Shown one piece after another: positions 45,354-53,312 of a stretch of DNA of 64,000 bases (positions are counted from its first letter, which is position 1; each line of letters begins with the position of its first letter). The stretch comes from Desulfobacteraceae bacterium (GTDB taxonomy: Bacteria > Desulfobacterota > Desulfobacteria > Desulfobacterales > Desulfobacteraceae), in contig JAAEMK010000472.1 in the NCBI GenBank assembly GCA_024225635.1, forward strand, positions 1 to 64,000, in the 5' to 3' direction. Below the pieces are notes generated by a model. That model searched no databases. It was not told the DNA's origin and saw only the letters and a list, made by a program, of their open reading frames with translations. The position numbers and the translations under genes were made by a program.

Positions 45354-48300
45354 TTAGTTGAAGAGATTTCTCCAGGACATTTTACTGCTTTTTATGATGC
45401 CGGGACTTTTTTCCTCTACCTCTATGATCGTTCCGGTACTGGTCTGTACAAAGGCTTTTGATTCGTCCTGTCGGCCTGTGTGCATGTTCGTGGTTATTGA
45501 ATATCCCGTTCCTATCTCCACCTTCTCCAGCACCGGCTCTGTTGGCGGATTCCCCGTCCCCGGGTCTGTCCCCGGGTCTGTCCCCGGGTCTGTCCCCGGA
45601 TCACCACTTGAATTGCCCTCGCCGTCCTCGGGATTCAGAACCTCTTTGTAATAGGCGGTACCGGTTTTGTAGTGGAGTCCGTAAAAATAGCTCTCTCCTT
45701 CGGATGCGCATACGTCGTTATCCGGCAGATAGGTGGTGAAACTGACAATGTCTCCCAGGACAGCCGCCTGTCCGAGGTTTCTTTCTCCCGTGGTTTCGAA
45801 ATTGATATACCAGCCGTCATGGTACGTATCCGAACCATTCGCCAAATCATCTGCGATCATGAGTTCCACATCTTTAAAACCGACATCGGAATCGGGATCC
45901 TCCTGGTCGGTAACCGCCGGGGTTGAAAAGGTGATTTTATCGAAATTAAAGACTTCTATTTCAGTAACATCCATCAGGCTGGAACTCTTGGGGGAGACGG
46001 TGTCCCAGGTCAATTCTCCGTCGGAATCAACGGGTTCCTTGATGCCGTAAAATGAATTCTGAAGATTGAAATAGGGGGACTGCTTGTCCAGGACCCCCCA
46101 GTAGCGGCCCGTTCCAAAATAGACCCAGTACCGGAAGTCATCATCCATGGCTATGGATACCGGAGAGGTGATATGCTGGCTCTCACCCGGCTGGGAGTTG
46201 GGATTGAAAAAGGTTGTCAATGCCCAGTTGGACGGATTTTCATCCTCGTCCGGCACGATCCGGAATATTTTCCCGTCGGTATTTCCAAGCTCTCCGTCCG
46301 AAGGAATGTAAATGACCTCTCCAGCCCAGTTTACTATTGTTTCATCCCCTATTATTGTTTTGACCACGGCAAGATCCAGGTCCACGGCAATGGGGTCCGT
46401 CATAAAGGAGTTGTCGTCAAGGCCGTCGGCCACGGAAAAATCTTTTTCCACAGCTCCTGTTTCCGCATTGAGAATATAAACCCGCCCCTCCTTGTTGCAG
46501 CCTCCGTAGACCGGGGTTGTCATGTCTTTTACCGCCTGGAAATTGTCCGGACCGGAACCGATAATGATGAACCATTTATCTCCCACCCGGATGGCTGTCG
46601 GATAGGATGTGGTAAATCCAAGTCCCGGATCGGTGAATGTCCAGAGAAGTTCGGGCTCAATTTCCGGATTGGTGATATCGATGGCAAAATAGGATGAGGT
46701 AAACTCAAGATCGCAGTTGCCGTCGTTGTCCGTATCAACGCCGATGGGGGCGCCGCCCAGCCGCATTCCGCCCAGGAGGACCGTTCCCCAGCCATTGGGA
46801 TGGTCCTTGTCCGGGGAGAATATCTTTGCGTCAAATACCCTTGGTTTCAGATCCACGTAATAGACATGGACATTGTCGCTCAAGGGTTCTTTGAGCCACC
46901 TTAGGTGGGGGAGCAGGGCATTGGGAACATAGGCCCACAGCTCGGAGCCAAGATCAAATTTATAGCTTGTGTCGGTGGTACTCTCGGACCAGGAGGAGGT
47001 TGCTCCATTGTATGTCGCGCTTGGGTCTTTGATCCACTCGGCCCCGGTGGTGTTCCAGATGGCGGGTGCAGGGGAATTGGTGTCCGGGTCCGGGATTGTC
47101 GGCTGCCTGGTGAATTTACTGTTTTCAGTGTCATAAAAACCGCCGTTGAATGCGTGGAGCATGCCGTCATTTGCCCCGGCATAGACGACGATCCTGCGAT
47201 TAAGGTATTGTTTTTTGAATTGGCGGTAGGAATCGTCCTTATAAATCAGGTCATAATTTTCCGCGGGCCTTGAAACCACCGTGGGGGTCGAGTGGACGAT
47301 ATCCCCTATCCTGAAAACGGTATCATCGTTGCCGTCACCCGTGGTATCAAGGGTCCGGTCTCGATAGGGCCTGCCCGTTCCGGTTTCAAGAAGCCCTTCC
47401 TCTCCCCGGGCATACAGAATGATTTTTTTGGCCTCTGAAATCATTTCCGCTTCGGTAAGGTCGATTTCGGCGGTTGACCCATTGTCGTCATGGTCGTAGG
47501 TGAGGCCGGGATTGAGAAAGAAATAGTTGTCATTGGCCGCATCATCCACAAAATCAACGGTAAACGGCATTTGGCTGGAATGGTTTACATTTGCCTTTTT
47601 CACACTGGATGAGGTGTCGATGTAGTCGGTGAATATGAATCTTCTTTTGGAGTTCTGGTCATACACCCTCTGCCCGGCAACATCCATGGCCGGATCCGAG
47701 AGCCATGAGTGTACGTCCCAGACGTAATTGATCTGGGTGAGCTCGATCTCATCCACAAAGGTAAGATCTTCTGTCCCGACCTCAAAGACGAGATAGTTGC
47801 TAGCGTGGGCTGGGGGCGTGAAATCATACCGCTTTGCCTTTCCCGTGGAACCGTCAAACCGGATGATCAGGTCTGCGTCCACATCAAGGGTGAGATCGTG
47901 GTTCGTATCTTCATGCATGTTGCCGTAATCATCCACAAAAAGCGTATGGACATTCCCATACCATTTTACCGTTTGCGCCGTAAGGGGCTCAGCCATGGAT
48001 TCCGTATAGAACACCGCCTGGTAGATGGCCCCCTCTCCGCCCCGGGCGTTGGATATGACCGAAGCCGCGGTACCGGATGCGGTACGGCTCAGTATGTCGG
48101 CAATGGCCGCCATGATTTTCTCTTCCATTTCTGCGCCGTTCTGGGCTTCGAAATAGGTGTCGGGAACGTTGTTGCCGTCCTTGTCCCATTCAGGGTCCCC
48201 CACAAAAGCATCCGGATCGCTGTCACTCACTTTTCCCCCGGTATCCCCGTCACCGTTGAGATCGATAAAGCCGCCGGCCCTGGCAGCCCTCATCATCTCG

Positions 48301-49943
48301 CACCTGGCTTTTGTGGAATCATCAAAACAGAATACGGAGTAGAGGGTGATTGTCTGGTCGATGATGTCAACGGACTCACCCATGAGGATGTCGTCCCTGA
48401 GATCATGGGTGTGCATGTTAAAAGCTATATCATCCAGATATCCACTGGAGTCTTGGGTCAATGAGTCGGTATTTGCTCCAACGGGCCAGGCGCTGGTGGG
48501 GCGGCCGTTGTTGTTGTTTCCCTCGCCGTCGGACAGAAAAATGATAAATGATTTTGCACAGGGCACAAATTCCGACTGGTTATTGAAATAGTAGGGGTCC
48601 CAGGTGTCGTTGATTTCAAAATCAACGGCATTGTTCGGCGGCGTGTCCGGTGAATCCTCGGGCTTGAACTGGGGTGTCTTCTGCTGGAAATATCTGACAG
48701 CCTCCCAGAGCACCTCTTCCAGGGGGGTGTTCATCTGGATGTTCTGCTGGTTGATGTTGTTTACAATCTGGGGCGTAAGGTCGCCACGGGGGTCCGTGGT
48801 CACGGACAGGTCCCCCACATAGTTTCTTACCCTGCCGCCGTCCGCATAGCGTCTTGTGATGTCTTTGTTTCCATCCTTGTCGATATCCCAGGTGTTTACA
48901 ACTTTGTTTCTGGTCTTATCTTCCCCCGGGCCCCTTCCATAGTTGAACTGCATATATCCGAACCTGACCCTGCCGATCATTTTCTGAATGATTCCCTGGA
49001 CGGGAAGATCTTCCGGTTCAACCTTGACAGCCACAAGGTAGCCCTTGCGGGGATTGTTCAGCTCTCCCACGTTGAATCCAATGTCCGCCTCCGTTCTTGC
49101 AGGGGACCGGTGAACCGGGTCCGAGAGATAGTCACGGGTGCTGGGAACTTCGACACAATCCGCGCCGGTCAGGTCATCAACATTGTTGAATGTGGCCGGA
49201 AGCACAATGAAAAACGGAGCAAAACTGCCCGCGGGACCGCCCAGGGAATAATCTCCCCGGTCGACATTATAACCCATATAGCTAATTATGCCCTGGTGAA
49301 AGGGGGTGTAATAGACGTTCTTTGCATGGACTCCTGTCAGGATGGATGGGGAATTCGGATCCGTGGCCGTGGTATAGTCATTGAAGATTTTCCTCACATC
49401 CCGTTCGTCCGTGACCATTCCCTCGAGTACGACATCGGTGGCGTCAGGGGCGATTCTTCCCCCGGTCAACACTTTTTTTGCAACGTCGATACGGCGCATG
49501 GTAAACCAGTTGAGCCAGTTGCCCGAGAATTTCCTTACGTTGGGATCACTTCCCGTGGACCGTTCGAATATGGCTGTTGAAGGGTCGTCAACCGTGTCTC
49601 CATCCTCCTTGAAATAGTGCCGGGAGTTGTCGTATTTATAACATTTGTTTGGATCGAACAGGCCGTAATACTCTTTGGCCGGGTCGTAACCGGTCCAGGC
49701 CGTGGTACTGGAGCACCGTTTTCCCCTGACTTCATGGTAGGCAAATTCGTTCATGCTGCCCGAGTTGTCCATGACAAGAAGAATATTGGGCGGCACCCTG
49801 CTGGAGACAAAGGGGGGGTAAGAGAGGTAGTCGTTGAGAACCGGGTCGCAGGCGGCAAAGCTGTTTGAGGGAGAAATGAAGGTGCTCAGAAAAAATATGA
49901 ACAACAGTACAACTTGCCTTTTATTGCAGATTGACATCTTCAT
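45354..49943 (-). CDS. pilY1: PilY1-type pilus tip adhesin, copy 1
   Basis: 1529 aa, signal peptide 1-31. Same architecture as the 39569-44050 copy: MIDAS DNSGSMN (59-65), Asp-rich loops (DIDKDGNKD, DLNGDGDTGG), LVFEVGTEDLTFVDEIELTQ insertion, and the C-terminal propeller. It differs mainly in an inserted segment before the propeller, and near residue 1460 where a (PGTD)3 run replaces a short loop. Exported, probably at the pilus tip. The ATG overlaps the upstream small gene by 4 bp. Confidence 0.92.
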   Translation of the reverse strand: MKMSICNKRQVVLLFIFFLSTFISPSNSFAACDPVLNDYLSYPPFVSSRVPPNILLVMDNSGSMNEFAYHEVRGKRCSSTTAWTGYDPAKEYYGLFDPNKCYKYDNSRHYFKEDGDTVDDPSTAIFERSTGSDPNVRKFSGNWLNWFTMRRIDVAKKVLTGGRIAPDATDVVLEGMVTDERDVRKIFNDYTTATDPNSPSILTGVHAKNVYYTPFHQGIISYMGYNVDRGDYSLGGPAGSFAPFFIVLPATFNNVDDLTGADCVEVPSTRDYLSDPVHRSPARTEADIGFNVGELNNPRKGYLVAVKVEPEDLPVQGIIQKMIGRVRFGYMQFNYGRGPGEDKTRNKVVNTWDIDKDGNKDITRRYADGGRVRNYVGDLSVTTDPRGDLTPQIVNNINQQNIQMNTPLEEVLWEAVRYFQQKTPQFKPEDSPDTPPNNAVDFEINDTWDPYYFNNQSEFVPCAKSFIIFLSDGEGNNNNGRPTSAWPVGANTDSLTQDSSGYLDDIAFNMHTHDLRDDILMGESVDIIDQTITLYSVFCFDDSTKARCEMMRAARAGGFIDLNGDGDTGGKVSDSDPDAFVGDPEWDKDGNNVPDTYFEAQNGAEMEEKIMAAIADILSRTASGTAASVISNARGGEGAIYQAVFYTESMAEPLTAQTVKWYGNVHTLFVDDYGNMHEDTNHDLTLDVDADLIIRFDGSTGKAKRYDFTPPAHASNYLVFEVGTEDLTFVDEIELTQINYVWDVHSWLSDPAMDVAGQRVYDQNSKRRFIFTDYIDTSSSVKKANVNHSSQMPFTVDFVDDAANDNYFFLNPGLTYDHDDNGSTAEIDLTEAEMISEAKKIILYARGEEGLLETGTGRPYRDRTLDTTGDGNDDTVFRIGDIVHSTPTVVSRPAENYDLIYKDDSYRQFKKQYLNRRIVVYAGANDGMLHAFNGGFYDTENSKFTRQPTIPDPDTNSPAPAIWNTTGAEWIKDPSATYNGATSSWSESTTDTSYKFDLGSELWAYVPNALLPHLRWLKEPLSDNVHVYYVDLKPRVFDAKIFSPDKDHPNGWGTVLLGGMRLGGAPIGVDTDNDGNCDLEFTSSYFAIDITNPEIEPELLWTFTDPGLGFTTSYPTAIRVGDKWFIIIGSGPDNFQAVKDMTTPVYGGCNKEGRVYILNAETGAVEKDFSVADGLDDNSFMTDPIAVDLDLAVVKTIIGDETIVNWAGEVIYIPSDGELGNTDGKIFRIVPDEDENPSNWALTTFFNPNSQPGESQHITSPVSIAMDDDFRYWVYFGTGRYWGVLDKQSPYFNLQNSFYGIKEPVDSDGELTWDTVSPKSSSLMDVTEIEVFNFDKITFSTPAVTDQEDPDSDVGFKDVELMIADDLANGSDTYHDGWYINFETTGERNLGQAAVLGDIVSFTTYLPDNDVCASEGESYFYGLHYKTGTAYYKEVLNPEDGEGNSSGDPGTDPGTDPGTDPGTGNPPTEPVLEKVEIGTGYSITTNMHTGRQDESKAFVQTSTGTIIEVEEKSPGIIKSSKMSWRNLFN
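45557..45599. repeat. 12-bp tandem repeat encoding (PGTD)n in PilY1 copy 1
   Basis: About 3.5 copies of a 12-bp unit CCCCGGGTCTGT, read on the minus strand as PGTD repeats. The other pilY1 copy lacks it. In-frame repeat number change would lengthen or shorten a surface loop without breaking the frame. Confidence 0.85.
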
Positions 49944-50353
49944 GGGGTGCTCCTTTGATTTGTTGCTTTTATAACCACCACCCTGACAAGCAGCCTCTCA
50001 TCTGCATGATAGGGAAATTCTTCAGTGTAGACGGAAAAGGTTTGATAAACGGTGTTGACACGGCAGGGGAGGGGGATCGTATCCATGGTAATTGTCTTTA
50101 ATCCGCCCGATTTCAGCCGGGTCCGGAATTTTGTATTGTAATTAGTCCTGTATGGGATGCCGTCAATGATAATAAGGTTTTCGGTAATCTCGGTCAACCG
50201 GGCGTTTGACTGTTCATGATCCCGGATGACAAGGGATTGGGAGGGGTCATGGTTGCTTTCGTCGGCAATGGCCCCATGGCAACAGGAAAGTATCAACAAT
50301 AGACAATACAGTGACAGTGTTGGTTTGAACCGGTGACAAAAAAAGTTTTTCAT
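49940..50353 (-). CDS. Small secreted protein between pilX and pilY1, copy 1
   Basis: 137 aa with signal peptide (LYCLLLILSCCHGAIAD). The mature sequence aligns along its whole length with the copy at 44047-44460 (shared DPSQSLVI, LTEITENLIIIDG, LKSGGLK, LPCRV, YQTFSVYTE, DERLLVRVVV). Unknown family. ATGA overlap with pilY1 indicates coupled translation. Confidence 0.82.
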   Translation of the reverse strand: MKNFFCHRFKPTLSLYCLLLILSCCHGAIADESNHDPSQSLVIRDHEQSNARLTEITENLIIIDGIPYRTNYNTKFRTRLKSGGLKTITMDTIPLPCRVNTVYQTFSVYTEEFPYHADERLLVRVVVIKATNQRSTP

Positions 50354-50391
50354 TTTTGTACTCCTGTAACAAATCTTTGAAACATATTAAT

Positions 50392-50979
50392 CTAATAAAG
50401 ATGCCGCCACCGGACCCCGACGGCGCCCTCACTGTCGATGCGGTCAATGCGCTGGGCGCAGACGTCATAGACAATAAAGGCGCCCCCGTTTGCCGCCCCC
50501 TTTCCCTTGCCTTCATATCCGGCCGCCATCTGGATGGCGCTTCCCGTGGAAAGGCTGGGATTCCCGCCTATGCGCAAGTTGGTATGGGGGGCGTTGGGCG
50601 GATATACCACGGGCATGAATGCGTCCCTGTTGGGGTCTCCGGGTACGAGGTCGGGCGGGGTGGCGTTCATGTAAAAATTGAGGGACGGTCCTGCGATGTT
50701 GCCCCGGATGAAGTTCCCGTCTCCCGAATCGTCGAATCCCGCTGAAGAGATGTTTTGTTCCAGAAGCTCGATTCCGGTTTCACTGCCTCCGTCCGCCCCG
50801 TAAAAGATGATGGTGTGCCATTTTTCGTTTGTCGAGATCTGAAGTTCCGTATCCGTGCTGCGGCTGGCGGCTATCCCGATAATGGTCAACAGCATCAATA
50901 TAAGCATTGCGATCACCAGGGCGGAGCCTGTTTCATTGCCGGCTATTTTTTTGAATGTTTTTACTGGAGCTGTTCGCAT
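50392..50979 (-). CDS. pilX: PilX-family minor pilin, copy 1
   Basis: 195 aa from ATG 50979 (MRTAPVKTFKK), chosen for AAGGAT upstream and for matching the start of the second copy; an open frame runs 24 codons further upstream. GNETGSALVIAMLILMLLTI is the PilX N-terminal helix; the C-terminus is CAQRIDRIDSEGAVGVRWRH. Both copies share DADGGSETGIELLEQN-type sequence and GNFIRGNI. It follows pilV by 58 bp. Confidence 0.88.
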   Translation of the reverse strand: MRTAPVKTFKKIAGNETGSALVIAMLILMLLTIIGIAASRSTDTELQISTNEKWHTIIFYGADGGSETGIELLEQNISSAGFDDSGDGNFIRGNIAGPSLNFYMNATPPDLVPGDPNRDAFMPVVYPPNAPHTNLRIGGNPSLSTGSAIQMAAGYEGKGKGAANGGAFIVYDVCAQRIDRIDSEGAVGVRWRHLY

Positions 50980-51037
50980 AACTTTATCCTTTGATGGAAT
51001 GGAAAAAAGTTGTTTCACCAGGACCGGTTGTACCAGA

Positions 51038-51475
51038 TCAGATCTGGTCAAATTTCATGTAGTCCATGGTGACATTTTTTGTCTGTCCCCCGTCCTGCCA
51101 GGTGACAATGAAACGCAGGGTCATGGTGTTCTGTATTGGAAAGTCAATGGCGACGTTCCAGGATAAGGTGTATCTTCCGGTCACCTGGGAGTAGTCGGCA
51201 TTGGCGCCGGTATCGTCAAGCCCTCCGCCGTTGCTTCCGTCGGTATCCACATCGTTCAACAAGACCCGGTTATTGTAATCAATGGCCATCAGCTCTTCGA
51301 TCTTATCCTTTGCAAGAATGGTGGCATCGGTCATCTCCTGGGAATAGGAGTTGCTTCGGATCGAGGAGATCTGCATCTTGGCGACTCCAAGCAGGCCGAT
51401 TGAAAAGATCACCATGGCGATCAGAATTTCAAGCAGGGTAAAACCCGAGGTGTTGATAATTTTTTTTCCGGTCAT
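51038..51475 (-). CDS. pilV: Minor pilin PilV
   Basis: 145 aa from ATG 51475 (MTGKKIINTSG); an ATG eight codons earlier overlaps pilW. Type IV prepilin motif SGFTLLEILIAMVIFSIGLLGVAKMQ with the peptidase cleavage Gly and Glu5. A short globular part contains DVDTDGSNGGGLDD, an Asp-rich loop. Part of the minor pilin complex that starts pilus assembly. Confidence 0.88.
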   Translation of the reverse strand: MTGKKIINTSGFTLLEILIAMVIFSIGLLGVAKMQISSIRSNSYSQEMTDATILAKDKIEELMAIDYNNRVLLNDVDTDGSNGGGLDDTGANADYSQVTGRYTLSWNVAIDFPIQNTMTLRFIVTWQDGGQTKNVTMDYMKFDQI

Positions 51476-51477
51476 GG

Positions 51478-52305
51478 TCAAAGTCCCATATTTTTGCATT
51501 TTACGATTGAATCCGAGAGCCTCATGGGAAAATTGTCATTGGCGCCATTTCCATCCGTATCCGGCGTTATGACCAGGTTCCCGACCGTATAGGTCCCCCA
51601 GTTGGTAAAGTTTCGCCGGGGCCGGGATGTCCTTGCCAGTATCCAGGCCCGGACGGCGCGAATATTGTCAACCGGCATGTCAGGAATGGCGGCGCCGCTG
51701 AAATCTGTCAGGGCCTGGCCTGGAATAATGCCGTTACCACCGTCTCCGGGACCGTCCGCCGCATCGATGACACCATTGCCGTCCGTATCGAGGTTCAGGT
51801 CGAGATCGTTGTCCCCGTCCGAGTCAACGGCCCAGATGACGGTTTCCGTCCCCCCGGCATTATAGGTGTCGATATAACCGTCGCCATCGGAATCAAATGC
51901 ATAAGCAAAACCAATGGCTTCTATGTTGTCGGCAAAGGCCTGGGCGCCGCTGCCGTTGTCGGTTCTGGTCAGGGTGTTGGTCCCGGCGTTAAGAGCATAG
52001 GTAATGGTCTCCAGGTTGTTTGGATTGGTTTCATCTTCCTTGGTGAAGATCAGGGCGTTTGGGACGGATATCTGCGAGAATCCCGCATTCCAGGTGTCGG
52101 ATGGGTCAAACCCCGCCATGCGGAGTTCCATGGCCATGATAGAGGAGGTCGACCGGAGAATCTGCTGGGTCACCACGACCTGCTCCTGGTCCGTATAACT
52201 TGTCTGCTGGGACTGATAGGTCATGAATATGGCGCCGATCACATAGGTGGAAATCGCCATGGCGATGAGCAGTTCAATCAGGGTGAAACCGTTGTTGTTG
52301 TTCAT
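51478..52305 (-). CDS. pilW: Minor pilin PilW with Asp-rich loops
   Basis: 275 aa. Prepilin motif NGFTLIELLIAMAISTYVIG, then PilW-like QQILRSTSSIMAMELRMAGFDP. Residues about 140-185 hold three calcium-loop-like segments: DSDGDGYID, DSDGDNDLDLNLD and DTDGNGVIDAADG, similar to thrombospondin type 3 or dockerin loops. These suggest that calcium shapes the protein. RBS AGGAGG lies upstream. It follows fimT by 17 bp. Confidence 0.88.
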   Translation of the reverse strand: MNNNNGFTLIELLIAMAISTYVIGAIFMTYQSQQTSYTDQEQVVVTQQILRSTSSIMAMELRMAGFDPSDTWNAGFSQISVPNALIFTKEDETNPNNLETITYALNAGTNTLTRTDNGSGAQAFADNIEAIGFAYAFDSDGDGYIDTYNAGGTETVIWAVDSDGDNDLDLNLDTDGNGVIDAADGPGDGGNGIIPGQALTDFSGAAIPDMPVDNIRAVRAWILARTSRPRRNFTNWGTYTVGNLVITPDTDGNGANDNFPMRLSDSIVKCKNMGL

Positions 52306-52322
52306 TTACGACCTCCTTTTTC

Positions 52323-52988
52323 CTAATTGGTGGTCCAGGCCGCGCCGTTGGGATCCCATCGCCTCAGCACGATATTCCCGGTAACCGTCGGGGTTCCCAA
52401 GGCAAAGCAGGTGTTTCTGCTGTTTGACAGATAGACATACCCGTTAAATCCCGCATTTCTCAGGAATCCCCTGGAGTTGAAAACAACAAGGCTGTTTACA
52501 TAGCTGACCGCATTGCCGGGCAAGGAGCCGCCGTTTTGGGTGGCATTGGTTGTTGCGGCCCCTGTTCCATACGCGATGCTGTTGCCATGGGAGGTCAGGG
52601 GGACGGGCGCTTCTTCCGGGACATCGTCCCCATTGCCATGTGTAAGGTCGGGGCCCGGTCCGTCATTGATATCGTCTGCGGTGCCCCAGGTAGCGTCCGG
52701 TCCCCAGTCTCGCAGGACCTGATAATTCCCTGTCGCGGTATCGAAAAAAACGGCGATATCGGAATTTTCCTTTGTTGCCAGGAGCCTTGCCCGCTGAAGG
52801 GTGGAATACAGGGCCCTTGCCGCTGATTTTAACCGGTGGTCGGGCAGCTCCTGGAGAATCCGTGGAACGGATGCAGCGACCAATATGGATATGATGACAG
52901 TCACTATCATGATTTCAATCAGGGTAAAACCGGACTGTTTATCAGGTTTGCGTTGATCAAACCATTTCAAATCATTTCCAGGTGCCAT
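52323..52988 (-). CDS. fimT: FimT/GspH-family minor pilin
   Basis: 221 aa from ATG 52988 (GGATGGAAG upstream); ATG 52997 is an alternative. Prepilin motif SGFTLIEIMIVTVIISILVA. LKSAARALYSTLQRARLLATKENSDIAVFFD is typical of GspH/FimT. FNSRGF near the end also fits. First gene of the minor pilin operon, about 105 bp downstream of a candidate sigma-54 promoter. Confidence 0.85.
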   Translation of the reverse strand: MAPGNDLKWFDQRKPDKQSGFTLIEIMIVTVIISILVAASVPRILQELPDHRLKSAARALYSTLQRARLLATKENSDIAVFFDTATGNYQVLRDWGPDATWGTADDINDGPGPDLTHGNGDDVPEEAPVPLTSHGNSIAYGTGAATTNATQNGGSLPGNAVSYVNSLVVFNSRGFLRNAGFNGYVYLSNSRNTCFALGTPTVTGNIVLRRWDPNGAAWTTN

Positions 52989-53093
52989 AACTTCCATCCG
53001 TTTATTTGGTGTTTTTGTTTGATAAAAATGAAACTGCAAATATAACGGTAACACGTGTTGCCTGTTCTGCCTGTTCTGCCTGTTTTAAATTAA

Positions 53094-53109
53094 TGCAAAC
53101 AATATACCA
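53094..53109 (-). promoter_or_regulatory. Candidate sigma-54 promoter of the minor pilin operon
   Basis: Minus-strand TGGTATATTGTTTGCA: invariant GG and GC 12 bp apart, with TTTGC at -12 as in the -24/-12 consensus TGGCAC-N5-TTGCA. Weaker than the pilA site in the -24 box. The leader between it and fimT carries three 9-bp direct repeats (CAGGCAGAA). Confidence 0.6.
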
Positions 53110-53172
53110 TGGTGAAGCAAAGGCTTTGGAGGGTGATGGCCCCGTATATTATTGATTTTTTTTGGGGCGATG

Positions 53173-53218
53173 GTTAAATATAACTGGTTTTATTTAGCCG
53201 GCAGGGGTTATATTTAAC
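53173..53218. promoter_or_regulatory. Inverted repeat, possible activator-binding site
   Basis: GTTAAATATAAC (53173-53184) and its exact reverse complement GTTATATTTAAC (53207-53218), each itself of GTTA-N4-TAAC form. The centre is about 100 bp upstream of the -12 element of the fimT promoter, a usual place for a sigma-54 activator site. Binding by the PilR-like protein is conjecture. Confidence 0.45.
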
Positions 53219-53256
53219 GATGCGTTCCCATGTCCCCCCACTGAACATGGGTGAGA

Positions 53257-53300
53257 GTGAATGCTCCCCTCCTGAATCATAGATTCAGAAGGGGCTTCTA
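53257..53300 (-). mobile_element. Probable relic of an IS200/IS605-type right end
   Basis: Minus-strand GAAGCCCCTTCTGAATC-TATGATTCAGGAGGGG then AGCATTCAC. This hairpin followed by AGCATTCAC is how I remember the right end (and omega-RNA 3' scaffold) of many IS1341-type TnpB elements. No tnpA or tnpB remains; the upstream side is the end of the TPR-like gene. A second hairpin (CCCATGT / ACATGGG, 53227-53251) lies beyond it. Confidence 0.45.
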
Positions 53301-53312
53301 TCAGGTCGAAGC

